64,000 nucleotides of DNA from Allostella vacuolata (lineage in GTDB: Bacteria; Pseudomonadota; Alphaproteobacteria; ATCC43930; Allostellaceae): assembly GCA_006739055.1 (NCBI GenBank), contig AP019702.1, positions 186,001 through 250,000 on the forward strand. The letters are read 5' to 3'. Positions 7,595-16,342 of the stretch are shown one piece after another (position 1 is the stretch's first letter; every line of letters begins with the position of its first letter). The position numbers were made by a program, and so were the translations under genes. Under the pieces are notes generated by a model. The model had not been told where the DNA came from. It did not search any database and saw nothing but the letters and a program-made list of their open reading frames with translations.

Positions 7595-8455
7595 CTAGCC
7601 GGCGCGGGTCTCGGTCAGCGGGACGGCGTAGGCGCCCAGCACCGACAACCCGCGCAGGCGGCCGGCGGCGCGCCGCCGGAGGTCGCCGAGGCGAGGGTCG
7701 TCGTCGGTGATGTAGTCGTCGATCTCAATCAGGCAGGTGCTTCCGGCCCGGCCGGCGATGCCGCGCAGGGGCAGCCCCGTTTCCGCGGCAAGGCCGCCGA
7801 TCCAGCCGTCCGCATCGCCCGGGGCCGCCGGCTCGAGGGCGAGATAGCTGCGGTCCAGGCCGGAGGCCTCGGTCGGCAGGCGGGCGATCGTGACGGCGTC
7901 GAGCCCCTCGCCGCGGGCGCTGCCGGGGCTGGCGAAGGGCAGGCGGCTGATGATCCGCGGCCGGTCGGCGGCATCGGACAGCAGGCGCGGCCACCAGTCG
8001 CCGCCGGCCCCGTCGGCCGGGGTCGGCAGCACGCCGACCGTGGCCCGGCCGTCCTCGACCGCGGCGATCACCGCTTCGGCGGTCGGATGCGCTTCCAACG
8101 GGGTCTCTCCGCCGAAATGGTCGCGCGCCAGGTCCCACAGGCCGGGCCGGCCGCAGGCCACCTGGACGGCGGCCGAGAACGGTCCCTGGAGGCGGGTGAA
8201 TTCGCACATGATCTCGCGCCACAGGCCGACCATGGTGGCGAGGCCGAAGGGGCCGTGGTGGCGGGCGGCGAGCCGGCGCATCACCTGGGCCTCGCGGCCC
8301 GGCCGGAACGCCCCGGCGCTGCCGCTGGCGCGCTTGGCCGCCGCGATGGCGCCGACGATGGTCGCGCGCTCGTGGATGAGGTCGAGCAGCCCGTCATCGA
8401 TCGCGTCGATGCGCTGGCGAAGGTCGTCGAGACTGGGGGCGGCCACGGAGGTCAT
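7595..8455 (-). CDS. chorismate mutase with degenerate C-terminal region
   Basis: 286 aa. Residues about 8-95 form an AroQ-type helical chorismate mutase domain: LDDLRQRIDAIDDGLLDLI, the R-x2-I-V helix, and the FRPGREAQVMRRLA segment carrying the catalytic Arg/Lys positions. It converts chorismate to prephenate, feeding the neighbouring tyrA. The remaining ~190 residues look like the extra region found in alphaproteobacterial chorismate mutases next to hisC. It lacks the TxRF motif of prephenate dehydratase, so a P-protein activity is not supported. The start is uncertain: no clear ribosome binding site precedes ATG 8455, and the frame stays open upstream through another ATG near 8541. Confidence 0.82.
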   Translation of the reverse strand: MTSVAAPSLDDLRQRIDAIDDGLLDLIHERATIVGAIAAAKRASGSAGAFRPGREAQVMRRLAARHHGPFGLATMVGLWREIMCEFTRLQGPFSAAVQVACGRPGLWDLARDHFGGETPLEAHPTAEAVIAAVEDGRATVGVLPTPADGAGGDWWPRLLSDAADRPRIISRLPFASPGSARGEGLDAVTIARLPTEASGLDRSYLALEPAAPGDADGWIGGLAAETGLPLRGIAGRAGSTCLIEIDDYITDDDPRLGDLRRRAAGRLRGLSVLGAYAVPLTETRAG

Positions 8456-8577
8456 CGAGGCAAGGCGCTGGGAGAGGCGAAAAAGGGGGTTACTGATAGT
8501 CCGCGGCCGGGGCGAAAGCAAAGAGAACATCGACATTTGCGGCTGCTTGCGCCGCCCGATCCCGGACCCTGCCGCCG

Positions 8578-9333
8578 CTAGGGCGCAGGGTCCCGGCCGC
8601 GCCTGGCGCCGACCGGGCGCATCGGTGCCGGCGCCGCCAGCCGCTCGCGACGGCCGGCCTTGGCCCGCGCCGGGGTGGCGGCATAGATCTGCTTGGTCGC
8701 CTCGATCATCACCAGCCCGGCAAAGCGCGGGAACCAGCGCTCGCCGACCTGTTCCCAGGCCAGGGCTGCGCGCTGCAGCATCCGCCAGCGGAACGGCGGC
8801 ACGAACAGGGCCTGGGTCGTCTGCACCGGGGTGAACAGGCAGTCGCGCAGCAGGCGCGACAGTTGGCCCGCGGAATAGGGGTGGCCGTGGCCGAACGGGG
8901 TCATGTCGCGCCGGGCCCACAGGCCGCGCCGGTTGGGGACGACGATCACCATCCGCCCGCCGGCGGCCAGCACCCGCCATGCCTCGCGCAGCATCGGCCG
9001 CACCTGCTCGGTGCCCTCGAGCGCGTGGACGATCAGGATGCGGTCGAAGAACTGGGCCGGAAATGGCAACTCGCCGTCCTCGCCGATGGTGGCGCGGTTG
9101 GGCCCGTCCGGCGGCCAGGCGAGCACTCCCTGCCCGGCCGGCATGCAGGCGACGACGCGGTCCGCCTCCTCCGCCAGCCGGCCGAGGAAGGGGGTCGCAT
9201 AGCCCAGCCCCAGGACGCTGAGCCCGGCGACCGAGGGCCAGAGCTGCCGCATGCGCCGGTTGACCATGCGCCGGGCCACCTGGCCGAGCGGGCTGCGGTA
9301 GAAGTCGCGGAGGTCGACGACATCGGCGTGCAT
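8578..9333 (-). CDS. class I SAM-dependent methyltransferase
   Basis: 251 aa. A Rossmann-like methyltransferase (Methyltransf_11 type): motif I is SVLGLGYATPFLG, a degenerate GxGxG, and the post-motif region includes LPFPAQFFDRILIVHALEG and LREAWRVLAAGGRMVIVVPN. The C-terminus (after about residue 215) is basic. A methyltransferase of this kind commonly neighbours gloB and the chorismate mutase-hisC-tyrA genes in alphaproteobacteria. Substrate unknown. It lies 17 bp downstream of the small secreted protein and leads the aromatic block. Confidence 0.8.
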   Translation of the reverse strand: MHADVVDLRDFYRSPLGQVARRMVNRRMRQLWPSVAGLSVLGLGYATPFLGRLAEEADRVVACMPAGQGVLAWPPDGPNRATIGEDGELPFPAQFFDRILIVHALEGTEQVRPMLREAWRVLAAGGRMVIVVPNRRGLWARRDMTPFGHGHPYSAGQLSRLLRDCLFTPVQTTQALFVPPFRWRMLQRAALAWEQVGERWFPRFAGLVMIEATKQIYAATPARAKAGRRERLAAPAPMRPVGARRGRDPAP

Positions 9334-9350
9334 CGCCCGTCAGATGTACG

Positions 9351-9617
9351 TCAGCGGCCGGGCGGGGGGAAGCGCTGCCCGGCGATTTCCGCGGGCGGCG
9401 TGCCGATCGCTGTGACCGGCAGCGGCGGGGGCGTGCCGTGTGGCGCCGGCCCGGGACCGGGCGCCGGCGCATGCACCGGCATCCGGACGACGCGGCCGTC
9501 GGGGTGAAGTTCCAGGCGGCCGACGATGCTCCGCTCGCCCGGCCCCGGATCTGAAGCCAGGGCCGAAGGGGCGGCCGTCACGAGGGCGAGGAGAAGAAGT
9601 GCGGGCGGGTATCTCAC
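9351..9617 (-). CDS. small secreted proline-rich protein, unknown function
   Basis: 88 aa starting at GTG 9617 (no strong ribosome binding site). It has a convincing signal peptide: RYPPALLLLALVTAAPSALA, cleaved before SDPG. The mature part is about 68 residues, rich in Pro and Gly (APAPGPGPAPHGTPPP). It is not recognised. It ends 17 bp before the methyltransferase, is divergent from gloB, and could lead that operon. The signal peptide is the main support. Confidence 0.45.
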   Translation of the reverse strand: MRYPPALLLLALVTAAPSALASDPGPGERSIVGRLELHPDGRVVRMPVHAPAPGPGPAPHGTPPPLPVTAIGTPPAEIAGQRFPPPGR

Positions 9618-9750
9618 GCAAGGAGAACGCGCCGCGGCCGGCCGGCATTCCTGCGGCCCGGCCGGAATCTCCGGCGCATGCGATGCCGGTTGGCGCAAAC
9701 GGGCGGAGCGGAATATGGTGGCGCCTCGCCGCAACACCCCGGGGCACGCC

Positions 9751-10515
9751 ATGCTGGATATCCACCGCATTCCGGTGCTGCAGGACAACTATGTCTGGCT
9801 GGTCCATGACGCCGCCACTTCGGCGACGGCCGTGGTCGACCCGGCGGTGGCCGAGCCGGTCGAGGCGGCCTTGCGCCAGAAGGGCTGGCGCCTGACCCAT
9901 ATCCTCAACACCCACCATCACGGCGACCATACCGGTGCGAACCTGGCGTTGAAGGCGGCCCATGGCTGCACGATCGTCGGCCCGGCGGCCGATCGCGCGC
10001 GCATCCCCGGCATCGACGTGACGGTGGCCGATGGCGACCGGTACCGGCTGGGCGAGGCCGAGGCCGAGGTGTTCGACGTGCCGGGCCACACCCGCGGCCA
10101 TATCGCCTACTGGTTCGCCGACGACCAGGCGCTCTTCTGCGGCGACACCCTCTTCGCCATGGGTTGCGGCCGCCTGTTCGAGGGAACGCCCGCCCAGATG
10201 TGGCGCTCGCTCGGCAAGCTGAAGGGTCTGCCTGCCGCGACGCGGGTCTTCTGCGCCCATGAATATACCCAGTCGAACGCGCGCTTCGCCCTCACGGTCG
10301 ATGGCGGCAACCGGGCCCTGGTCGAGCGCGCGGCGGAGGTCGACGCGCTGCGCGCCCGCGGCCAGCCGACCGTGCCGTCGACCATCGGGCTCGAACGCGC
10401 GACCAACCCCTTCCTGCGTGCCGACGACCCGGCGGTGGCGGCCGCGGTCGGCCTGTCGGGGCACAACCCGGTCGAGGTCTTCGCCGAGGTTCGCCGGCGC
10501 AAGGATTCCTTCTGA
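9751..10515 (+). CDS. gloB: hydroxyacylglutathione hydrolase (glyoxalase II)
   Basis: 254 aa; hydrolyses S-lactoylglutathione to lactate and glutathione in the methylglyoxal detoxification pathway. The metallo-beta-lactamase motif THHHGDHTG (residues about 53-61), the later metal ligands in VPGHTRGH and FCGDTLF, and the glutathione-binding FCAHEYTQSNARFA are all present. The ATG at 9751 matches the family start (MLDIHRIPVLQDNYVW). Divergent from the methyltransferase operon; a glutathione S-transferase follows 34 bp downstream. Confidence 0.95.
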   Translation: MLDIHRIPVLQDNYVWLVHDAATSATAVVDPAVAEPVEAALRQKGWRLTHILNTHHHGDHTGANLALKAAHGCTIVGPAADRARIPGIDVTVADGDRYRLGEAEAEVFDVPGHTRGHIAYWFADDQALFCGDTLFAMGCGRLFEGTPAQMWRSLGKLKGLPAATRVFCAHEYTQSNARFALTVDGGNRALVERAAEVDALRARGQPTVPSTIGLERATNPFLRADDPAVAAAVGLSGHNPVEVFAEVRRRKDSF

Positions 10516-10549
10516 CTTTCCCTTTCGACTCCGCGATCGAGGTGACGTG

Positions 10550-11164
10550 ATGAAGCTGCGTTATTCGGCGACCTCTCCCTATGTCCGCAAGGTGGTCGTG
10601 CTGGCCCTGGAAACCGGCCTCGACCACCGCATCGAGCGGGTTCCGACATCGGCCGCGCCGACCAAGGCGAGCCCCGAGATCGCGGCCGAAAACCCGCTCG
10701 GCAAGGTCCCGAGCCTGACCACCGACGACGGCCAGCACCTCTACGATTCGCCGGTCATATGCGAGTATCTCGATTCCCTGCACGAGGGCGGCCGGGCCTT
10801 CCCGACCCCGGGCCCGCTGCGCTGGACGGCCTTGCGCCAGCAGGCGCTGGCCGACGGCATCCTCGATGCCTCGCTGCTGATCCGCTACGAGATGGGGCGC
10901 AGTGCCGACAAGCAGTGGGACGAGTGGATGGCCGGCCAGAAGCGCAAGGTCGTCCAGGCCCTCGACGCGTTGGAGGCGGAGGCCGCACGGCTCGGCGATG
11001 CGGTCACCATCGGCACCATCAGCATCGGCTGCGCGCTCGGCTATCTCGACTTCCGCTTCGCCGCCGACGACTGGCGCCGGGGCCGGCCGACGCTCGCTGC
11101 CTGGTACGAGAAGTTCGCCGCCCGCCCGTCCATGGCGGCGACCATGCCGAAGGACCCGACCTGA
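10550..11164 (+). CDS. glutathione S-transferase
   Basis: 204 aa with a thioredoxin-like N-terminal domain: LRYSATSPYVRKVVVLALE carries the likely catalytic Ser, ENPLGKVPSL is the cis-Pro loop, and YDSPVICEYL binds the glutathione gamma-glutamyl group. An all-helical C-terminal domain follows. GAGGTG lies just upstream of the ATG. Substrate cannot be inferred. Probably co-transcribed with gloB and the following cupin gene. Confidence 0.9.
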   Translation: MKLRYSATSPYVRKVVVLALETGLDHRIERVPTSAAPTKASPEIAAENPLGKVPSLTTDDGQHLYDSPVICEYLDSLHEGGRAFPTPGPLRWTALRQQALADGILDASLLIRYEMGRSADKQWDEWMAGQKRKVVQALDALEAEAARLGDAVTIGTISIGCALGYLDFRFAADDWRRGRPTLAAWYEKFAARPSMAATMPKDPT

Positions 11165-11177
11165 CCCTGCGGGCGGC

Positions 11178-11609
11178 ATGACGACGGAGATGGAGGCCGA
11201 GGCGATCATCGTCGCCCTCGGCCTGCAGCCGCACCCCGAGGGCGGGCGCTACGCCGAGACCTATCGGCATGCCCCGCCCGGCGGCGGCCGGGGGGCGATG
11301 ACGGCGATCTATTTCCTGCTGCGCCGGGGCGAGCGCTCGCACTGGCACCGGGTCGATGCCGACGAGATGTGGCACTGGTACGCGGGCGCCCCCTTGCGCC
11401 TGTCGATCGCCGGTGCGGGCGGCCGCCGCGATCCGGTCCTGGGCCCGGACCTGGCGGCCGGGGCGCGGCCGCAGCTCCTGGTCCCGGCCGGGGATTGGCA
11501 GGCGGCCGAGAGCCTGGGGGCCTGGACGCTGGTCGGCTGCACGGTGGCGCCGGCCTTCGAGTTCGCCGGGTTCGAACTGGCGCCGCCGGGCTGGGAGACG
11601 GCGCCATAG
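11178..11609 (+). CDS. cupin-domain protein (Cupin_5/DUF985)
   Basis: 143 aa with the DUF985 signature: LGLQPHPEGGRYAETYR near the N-terminus, then YFLLRRGERSHWHRVDADEMWHWY arranged as a cupin barrel with candidate metal ligands His/Glu. The family's biochemical function is poorly defined (related to plant and yeast YML079w-like proteins). It starts 13 bp after the GST stop and is probably in the same operon. Confidence 0.82.
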   Translation: MTTEMEAEAIIVALGLQPHPEGGRYAETYRHAPPGGGRGAMTAIYFLLRRGERSHWHRVDADEMWHWYAGAPLRLSIAGAGGRRDPVLGPDLAAGARPQLLVPAGDWQAAESLGAWTLVGCTVAPAFEFAGFELAPPGWETAP

Positions 11610-11648
11610 GCAAGGCCGGGCCGCCTCCGCCGTTGCTCCCGTCCGGTG

Positions 11649-12560
11649 CTACCGGGTCGAGGGGGCGGCGCCGGCGGCCGGCCGTCGCCGGCGCAGACGC
11701 TCGCGGGCGGCCAGCGCTGCCCCGCCGGTGATCAGGACGCAGGCGACGGCGACGGTGGAGGATGCCGCCGCCCGGCCGGCGGCGACGAGGAGCAGGGTCG
11801 AGAGCAGCGGCGCCAGGTAGGCGAGCGCCCCCAGCAGCCGGATGTCGCCCTGCTTGACCCCGACGTCCCAGACGAAGAAGGCGAGGCCCATCGGCCCGAG
11901 GCCGAGCGCCAGGACCGCCAGCCACTGGCTGCCCTCGGGCGGCGCCCAGGGTTCCCAGGCGAGGTGGCAGAGGAAGGCCAGGGCCGCGGTGGCCCCGCAG
12001 AAGGCGCCGACCGCGTCGCTCGGCACCGCGCCGAAGCGCCGGCTGGCGACCGAATAGGCGGCCCACACCACGGCCGAACCGAGTGCGGCCGCGTAGCCCG
12101 GGGCATGTTCGGCCCGGAAGGCGACGCGCCCGCCGTCGGTCACCAGCAGGCCGGCCCCGGCGAGCCCGAGCAGGGCGCCCGCGACGTGCCACCAGCGCAG
12201 GCGCTCGCCCGGCAACAGGGCCGAGAAGACGACGATCAGCAGGGGCCACAGGTAGTTGACGAGGTTGGCCTCGAGCGGCGGCGCGTTGCGCAGGGCCACG
12301 AAGTAGAGCAGGTGGAAGCCGAACAGGCCGCCCACCCCCAGCCCCCAGACCGGCAGGGGCCAGGCGAGGCGGGCCAGGATCGACCCGCCCTTCGCGAGCC
12401 ACAGGCCGAGCGCCGCCAGGAAGGCGACGCCGAAGGTGAGCGAGACCAGCAGGAAGGGGGGAACCGGGCCGGCCGCCGTGGTCAGCAACGCCAGCGTCGC
12501 CCACAGCAGCACGGCCAGCCCGCCCAGCGCCGTCGCCCGGCCCGGCGACAGGACGATCAT
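11649..12560 (-). CDS. DMT-superfamily exporter (YddG-like)
   Basis: 303 aa with ten predicted membrane helices and two EamA repeats. The N-terminal segment (GGLAVLLWATLALLTT) and FLLVSLTFGVAFL resemble YddG-type aromatic amino acid exporters rather than generic EamA proteins. Export of aromatic amino acids would fit the nearby aromatic block, but the substrate is inferred only. Convergent with the cupin gene; phaB lies 21 bp from its start, on the same strand. Confidence 0.75.
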   Translation of the reverse strand: MIVLSPGRATALGGLAVLLWATLALLTTAAGPVPPFLLVSLTFGVAFLAALGLWLAKGGSILARLAWPLPVWGLGVGGLFGFHLLYFVALRNAPPLEANLVNYLWPLLIVVFSALLPGERLRWWHVAGALLGLAGAGLLVTDGGRVAFRAEHAPGYAAALGSAVVWAAYSVASRRFGAVPSDAVGAFCGATAALAFLCHLAWEPWAPPEGSQWLAVLALGLGPMGLAFFVWDVGVKQGDIRLLGALAYLAPLLSTLLLVAAGRAAASSTVAVACVLITGGAALAARERLRRRRPAAGAAPSTR

Positions 12561-12581
12561 CGGCTCCCCCCGTAGCCGTCG

Positions 12582-13307
12582 TCAGTACATGTGTTGCCCG
12601 CCGTTGATCGACAGCGTCGAGCCGGTGACGAAGCCGGCCTCGTCGGCGACCAGGAACAGCACGCCGCGGGCGATCTCGCTCGCCTGGCCGAGGCGGCCGA
12701 CGGGGACGCGGGCGACGATCTTCTCCAGCACGTTGGGCGGCACCGCGCGCACCATCTCGGTGTCGATGTAGCCCGGGGCGATCGCGTTGACGGTGATGCC
12801 CTTGGCCGCGCCCTCCTGCGCCAGGGCCTTGGTGAAGCCGTGGATGCCCGACTTGGCGGCGGCGTAGTTGACCTGGCCGTACTGGCCGGCCTGCCCGTTG
12901 ATGGAGCCGATATTGACGATGCGGCCGAAATTGCGCTCGCGCATGCCGTCGATCACCAGCCGGCACATGTTGAAGCAGGAGGCGAGGTTGGTCTGGATGA
13001 CGGCGTTCCACTGCTCGAACGTCATGCGGTGGATCGTGGTGTCGCGGGTGATGCCGGCATTGTTGACCAGCACCTCGACCGGGCCGAGGTCGGCCACGAT
13101 CCGGGCGAGGCCGGCCTTGCAGGCCTCGAAGTCGGCGACGTCGAACTTGTAGGCGGGGATGCCGGTCTCCGCCGTGAATGCCTGGGCCACCTCGTCGTTG
13201 CCGCCATAGTTGGCCGCTACCCGGTAGCCGGCCTGCTTCAGCGCCTCGCAGATCGCGCGCCCGATGCCGCGCGTGCCGCCGGTCACTACCGCCACCCGTC
13301 CTGCCAT
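12582..13307 (-). CDS. phaB: acetoacetyl-CoA reductase
   Basis: 241 aa short-chain dehydrogenase that reduces acetoacetyl-CoA to (R)-3-hydroxybutyryl-CoA with NADPH for polyhydroxybutyrate. TGGTRGIG is the cofactor motif (residues 9-16), NNAG is at 82-85, and the catalytic Ser135, Tyr148 and Lys152 are present. The PhaB hallmark GSINGQAGQYGQVNYAAAK is intact. ATG 13307 has GGGGAGAGG about 6 bp upstream. It lies downstream of phaA, separated by a terminator-like hairpin and 207 bp, so it probably has its own promoter. Confidence 0.93.
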   Translation of the reverse strand: MAGRVAVVTGGTRGIGRAICEALKQAGYRVAANYGGNDEVAQAFTAETGIPAYKFDVADFEACKAGLARIVADLGPVEVLVNNAGITRDTTIHRMTFEQWNAVIQTNLASCFNMCRLVIDGMRERNFGRIVNIGSINGQAGQYGQVNYAAAKSGIHGFTKALAQEGAAKGITVNAIAPGYIDTEMVRAVPPNVLEKIVARVPVGRLGQASEIARGVLFLVADEAGFVTGSTLSINGGQHMY

Positions 13308-13462
13308 GATGTCCTCTCCCCGAATTGCGACGCTCGTGAGCGGCGTCGACTTGCATGCATCAGACCACGCAGCGCCGCCCGCCGCCAGACGCCCCACGCC
13401 CTGCCCGTCGCCGCGCGCGCTCCCTTAGTGCACGGCTCGGGCGGAATTGAGGCGGAAGCGAA

Positions 13463-13488
13463 GCGGGCCGCCCCGAAGGGCGGCCCGC
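13463..13488 (-). terminator. hairpin downstream of phaA
   Basis: An 11-bp perfect stem, GCGGGCCGCCC, with a TTCG tetraloop on the minus strand, 27 bp past the phaA stop. No U-tract. Positioned to end phaA transcription ahead of phaB. Confidence 0.65.
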
Positions 13489-13514
13489 GCACAGCATCGC
13501 CGCCGCCCGAAGGG

Positions 13515-14690
13515 TCAGTCGCGCTCCACGCACATGGCGACACCCATGCCGCCGCCGATGCACAGCGTCGCCAGCCCCTTGCGGGCGCCGCGGCGGCCCA
13601 TCTCGTAGAGGAGCGTCGTCAGCACCCGCGCGCCCGAGGCGCCGATCGGGTGGCCGAGCGCGATCGCGCCGCCATTGACATTGACCCGGCCCGTGTCCCA
13701 GCCGAGCTCCTTGTTGACCGCGCAGGCCTGGGCCGCGAATGCCTCGTTGGCCTCGACCAGGTCGAGGTCGCCCGCGTTCCAGCCGGCCTTCGCCAGGGCC
13801 GCCCGGCTGGCGGGGATCGGGCCCGTGCCCATGATCGCCGGGTCGACGCCGGCCGTCGCCCACGAGACGATGCGGGCGAGCGGGGTGATGCCGCGGCGTT
13901 TGGCCTCATCGGCCGACATCAGCACGGTCGCCGCCGCGCCGTCGTTGATGCCCGATGCGTTGCCGGCCGTCACCGTGCCGTTCTTGTCGAAGGCGGCGCG
14001 CAGCTTGGCCAGGGTCTCGGCCGTGGTGCCGTGGCGCGGATACTCGTCGGTATCGACGACGGTGTCGCCCTTGCGGCCCTTGATGGTGACGGGGACGATT
14101 TCGTCGGCGAAGCGGCCGGCCTTCTGGGCGGCCTCGGCCTTCTGCTGCGAGGCGGCGGCGAAGGCGTCCTGCTCCTCGCGCGTGATCTGCCACTTCTGGG
14201 CCACGTTCTCGGCGGTGTTCCCCATGTGGTAGCCGTTGAAGGCGTCCCACAGCCCGTCCTTGATCATGGTGTCGACGAACTCGGCCGGGCCCATCTTGAC
14301 GCCGGAGCGCAGGTAGGCGGCGTGCGGCGCCTGGCTCATGCTCTCCTGGCCGCCGGCGACGACGATGCCGGCGTCGCCCAGCTTGATCGCCTGGAAGCCG
14401 AGCGCGACCGCCCGCAGGCCGGAGCCGCAGAGCTGGTTGATGCCGTAGGCGGTGCGCTCGACCGGGATGCCGGCGGCGATCGCGGCCTGGCGGGCCGGGT
14501 TCTGGCCGGCGGCGGCGGTGAGGATCTGGCCCATCACCACCTCGTCGACCTCCGAGGGGGCGACCCCGGCGCGCTCCAGCGCGGCGCCGATCGCGACCTG
14601 GCCCAGGAAATGGGCGGGAACGCTGGATAGGGTGCCGTTGAAGGCGCCGATCGGTGTGCGGGCCGCGGCGGCGATCACCACGTCGGTCAT
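13515..14690 (-). CDS. phaA: acetyl-CoA acetyltransferase (beta-ketothiolase)
   Basis: 391 aa; condenses two acetyl-CoA to acetoacetyl-CoA, the first step of polyhydroxybutyrate synthesis. The nucleophilic Cys88 sits in [11 protein letters not shown], His347 in GHPIGASG and Cys377 in CIGGGMG, so all three thiolase catalytic residues are intact. The ATG at 14690 gives the standard family N-terminus ([16 protein letters not shown]); longer frames upstream are not homologous. It begins 34 bp after the synthase stop, on the same strand. Confidence 0.95.
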   Translation of the reverse strand: MTDVVIAAAARTPIGAFNGTLSSVPAHFLGQVAIGAALERAGVAPSEVDEVVMGQILTAAAGQNPARQAAIAAGIPVERTAYGINQLCGSGLRAVALGFQAIKLGDAGIVVAGGQESMSQAPHAAYLRSGVKMGPAEFVDTMIKDGLWDAFNGYHMGNTAENVAQKWQITREEQDAFAAASQQKAEAAQKAGRFADEIVPVTIKGRKGDTVVDTDEYPRHGTTAETLAKLRAAFDKNGTVTAGNASGINDGAAATVLMSADEAKRRGITPLARIVSWATAGVDPAIMGTGPIPASRAALAKAGWNAGDLDLVEANEAFAAQACAVNKELGWDTGRVNVNGGAIALGHPIGASGARVLTTLLYEMGRRGARKGLATLCIGGGMGVAMCVERD

Positions 14691-14724
14691 GGGTGCGCTC
14701 CTGGGTGGGGAAAGTTCCTGCAAT

Positions 14725-15981
14725 CTAGGGATCGCCCGGACCCGAGTCCAGCCAGCGCGCCAGCGGCTCCCAGACCGTGGCCGGGGCCGCGGCGCCGACG
14801 ACCATGCCGATATGGCCGAGCGACGGCGACAGCAGCCGGGCGCCGGGAATGGCTGCCGCAAGTGCCGCCGCCGAGGCATGGGGCACGATGCGGTCGTGCT
14901 GCGGGGCGATGACCAGGGTCGGCATGGCGAGGCCGGCCGGGTCGACGCGGCGCCCGGCGACCCGCCACGCGCCGCGGGCGGTCGCGTTGGCGCCGTACCA
15001 GTCGACCAGGCATTCCCGCCCGACCGCGGCGGCCAGGGGAACCCCGTCGTTCAGCCAGTCCTCCAGCGCCACGAACGACCGGGCCTTGTCCGAGGCGGGG
15101 TCGAGGTCGGCGAACGACGAGAACTTGCGCAGGCCGAGTGCCGGGTCGAGCGCCAGGAACAGCATCTGCAGCAGGTCGACCGGCAACTCCCCCCAGCGCG
15201 CGATCCAGGGGTCGGCGGTGCCGTACCAGGCGGCGATCGCGCGGGCCTGGGCCGGCCGGTCGGCATGGAAGTCCCAGGGCGTCGCCAGCAGCGCCAGGCG
15301 GCCGATGTCGCGCCCGCGCCGGGTAGCGAGCGCCAGCGCCAGGCAGCCGCCCATGCAGTATCCGGCGACGGCGACCGGGCGACCCGTCTCGGCCGCCACC
15401 GCGTCGAGGGCCGCCTCCAGCCGCCCGGCGACATAGGCGGTCAGGTCGAAGCGGCGCTCGTCGGCCCCGGGCGCACCCCAGTCGACCAGGTAGGCCGCGA
15501 AACCGCGGGCGGCGAGGAAGCGCAGCAGGCTGGAATCCGCGGCGAGGTCGAGGATGTAGCCGCGGTTGATCAGCGAGGGCACCACCAGCACGGCGCCGGC
15601 CGGCGCGTCCGCCCGGCCGTAGCGGCGCAGCACGGTGGTGCCTTCGCTCCAGACCGCCGGCGCCTCCGGCAGAGCGCGGCGATAGGGGTGGTGTCGATAG
15701 AGTTCCAGCCCGCGCAGGAAGCGGTCGGCGCGCTCGCGGATCTCCTGGTCGAGAGCGGCGCCGAAGGCCTCAGGGTCGACGTCGCGCAGCGGCGCGGCGA
15801 GGTCGGCGATCGGCCCGGGCCAGGGCGGATTCGAGGCCGGCGATGCGTTCCTCAAGAGCGGCCATGCGGCGCGCGAGCTGGTCCAGATCGTCGCCGCGAG
15901 CGCCAGGTGTGCCGGCAGCGGGCGCGGACCCTGGCGGGGAGGCGGGCCCTGGCGCGGCGGCGGTGGGGGCGGAGGGCTCAT
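14725..15981 (-). CDS. polyhydroxyalkanoate synthase-like alpha/beta hydrolase
   Basis: A PhaC-type polymerase: the lipase-like box GYCMGG with the catalytic Cys, an Asp in [10 protein letters not shown] and the His in SLGHIGMV are all present. [12 protein letters not shown] and [14 protein letters not shown] match the N-terminal part of the catalytic domain. The enzyme polymerises (R)-3-hydroxybutyryl-CoA on the granule surface. The N-terminus is uncertain: ATG 15981 overlaps the upstream gene by 212 bp and gives a Pro-rich start ([14 protein letters not shown]); a TTG at 15855 is the main alternative. The short form (about 376 aa) resembles class III synthases, which need a partner subunit. 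Confidence 0.75.
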   Translation of the reverse strand: MSPPPPPPPRQGPPPRQGPRPLPAHLALAATIWTSSRAAWPLLRNASPASNPPWPGPIADLAAPLRDVDPEAFGAALDQEIRERADRFLRGLELYRHHPYRRALPEAPAVWSEGTTVLRRYGRADAPAGAVLVVPSLINRGYILDLAADSSLLRFLAARGFAAYLVDWGAPGADERRFDLTAYVAGRLEAALDAVAAETGRPVAVAGYCMGGCLALALATRRGRDIGRLALLATPWDFHADRPAQARAIAAWYGTADPWIARWGELPVDLLQMLFLALDPALGLRKFSSFADLDPASDKARSFVALEDWLNDGVPLAAAVGRECLVDWYGANATARGAWRVAGRRVDPAGLAMPTLVIAPQHDRIVPHASAAALAAAIPGARLLSPSLGHIGMVVGAAAPATVWEPLARWLDSGPGDP

Positions 15982-16207
15982 GCGGGGACCCGGTGGCCGG
16001 TTGCGGGAAGCCGGCGGCGGACGGCCAGACGCCGAACGGCGCGGGCCCGGCGCCGAACGGTGAAGGACCGAACGCCGGCGCGAACAGCGACAGCCAGCGT
16101 GCCGTCGCGTCCGCCACGGCGGGGTCCGCGGCGACGGCCAGCATCTGCTCCTGCCAGAGGGTGACGAACCGCCTGGCGAGCGCGTCGGGGTCGGGCGGGT
16201 CGGCCAT
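15770..16207 (-). CDS. PhaE/phasin-like small granule protein
   Basis: 145 aa in three parts: a helical N-terminal segment (ALARRFVTLWQEQMLAVAADP), a Pro/Ala/Gly-rich linker (about 50-100) and a C-terminal coiled coil ([25 protein letters not shown]) ending in a basic tail. This layout, and its place immediately upstream of a short PhaC, suggest a synthase partner subunit (PhaE- or PhaR-subunit-like) or phasin. Homology is not certain. It overlaps the synthase reading frame. ATG 16207 is chosen; a GTG lies three codons upstream. Confidence 0.6.
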   Translation of the reverse strand: MADPPDPDALARRFVTLWQEQMLAVAADPAVADATARWLSLFAPAFGPSPFGAGPAPFGVWPSAAGFPQPATGSPHEPSAPTAAAPGPASPPGSAPAAGTPGARGDDLDQLARRMAALEERIAGLESALARADRRPRRAAARRRP

Positions 16208-16265
16208 CGCAGGCACTATATATCCGCCGCGGCCCGGCGTCGCCAGCGCTGCCCTTTCGCGCCCG

Positions 16266-16279
16266 CAGCACAGGTGCTG
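16266..16279. promoter_or_regulatory. palindrome between divergent pha genes, candidate PhaR operator
   Basis: CAGCACAGGTGCTG is a perfect inverted repeat (6-bp arms, 2-bp centre) lying 59 bp from the small pha gene and 64 bp from phaR. PhaR proteins bind TGC/GCA-rich palindromes near phasin and phaR promoters, so autoregulation through this site is plausible but inferred. Confidence 0.35.
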
Positions 16280-16342
16280 TTCGCGACAGCGAAATCCGTG
16301 TTATGCACGAGACAGGAACCGTCCACCGCCCGGAGTGCATAC

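Noticed and set aside
8541-8684. Leader peptide for attenuation upstream of chorismate mutase
   Set aside because: Short frames there show no run of aromatic codons and no terminator/antiterminator pair.
12591-14630. Very long rightward frames opposite phaB, phaA and many other genes
   Set aside because: They are open only because high GC depletes stop codons; the opposite strand encodes clear, motif-complete proteins.
15770-15981. Frameshift that would fuse the PhaE-like protein and the synthase into one gene
   Set aside because: Each part is complete with its own family-like termini, and the overlap has no homopolymer slip site; two genes are simpler.
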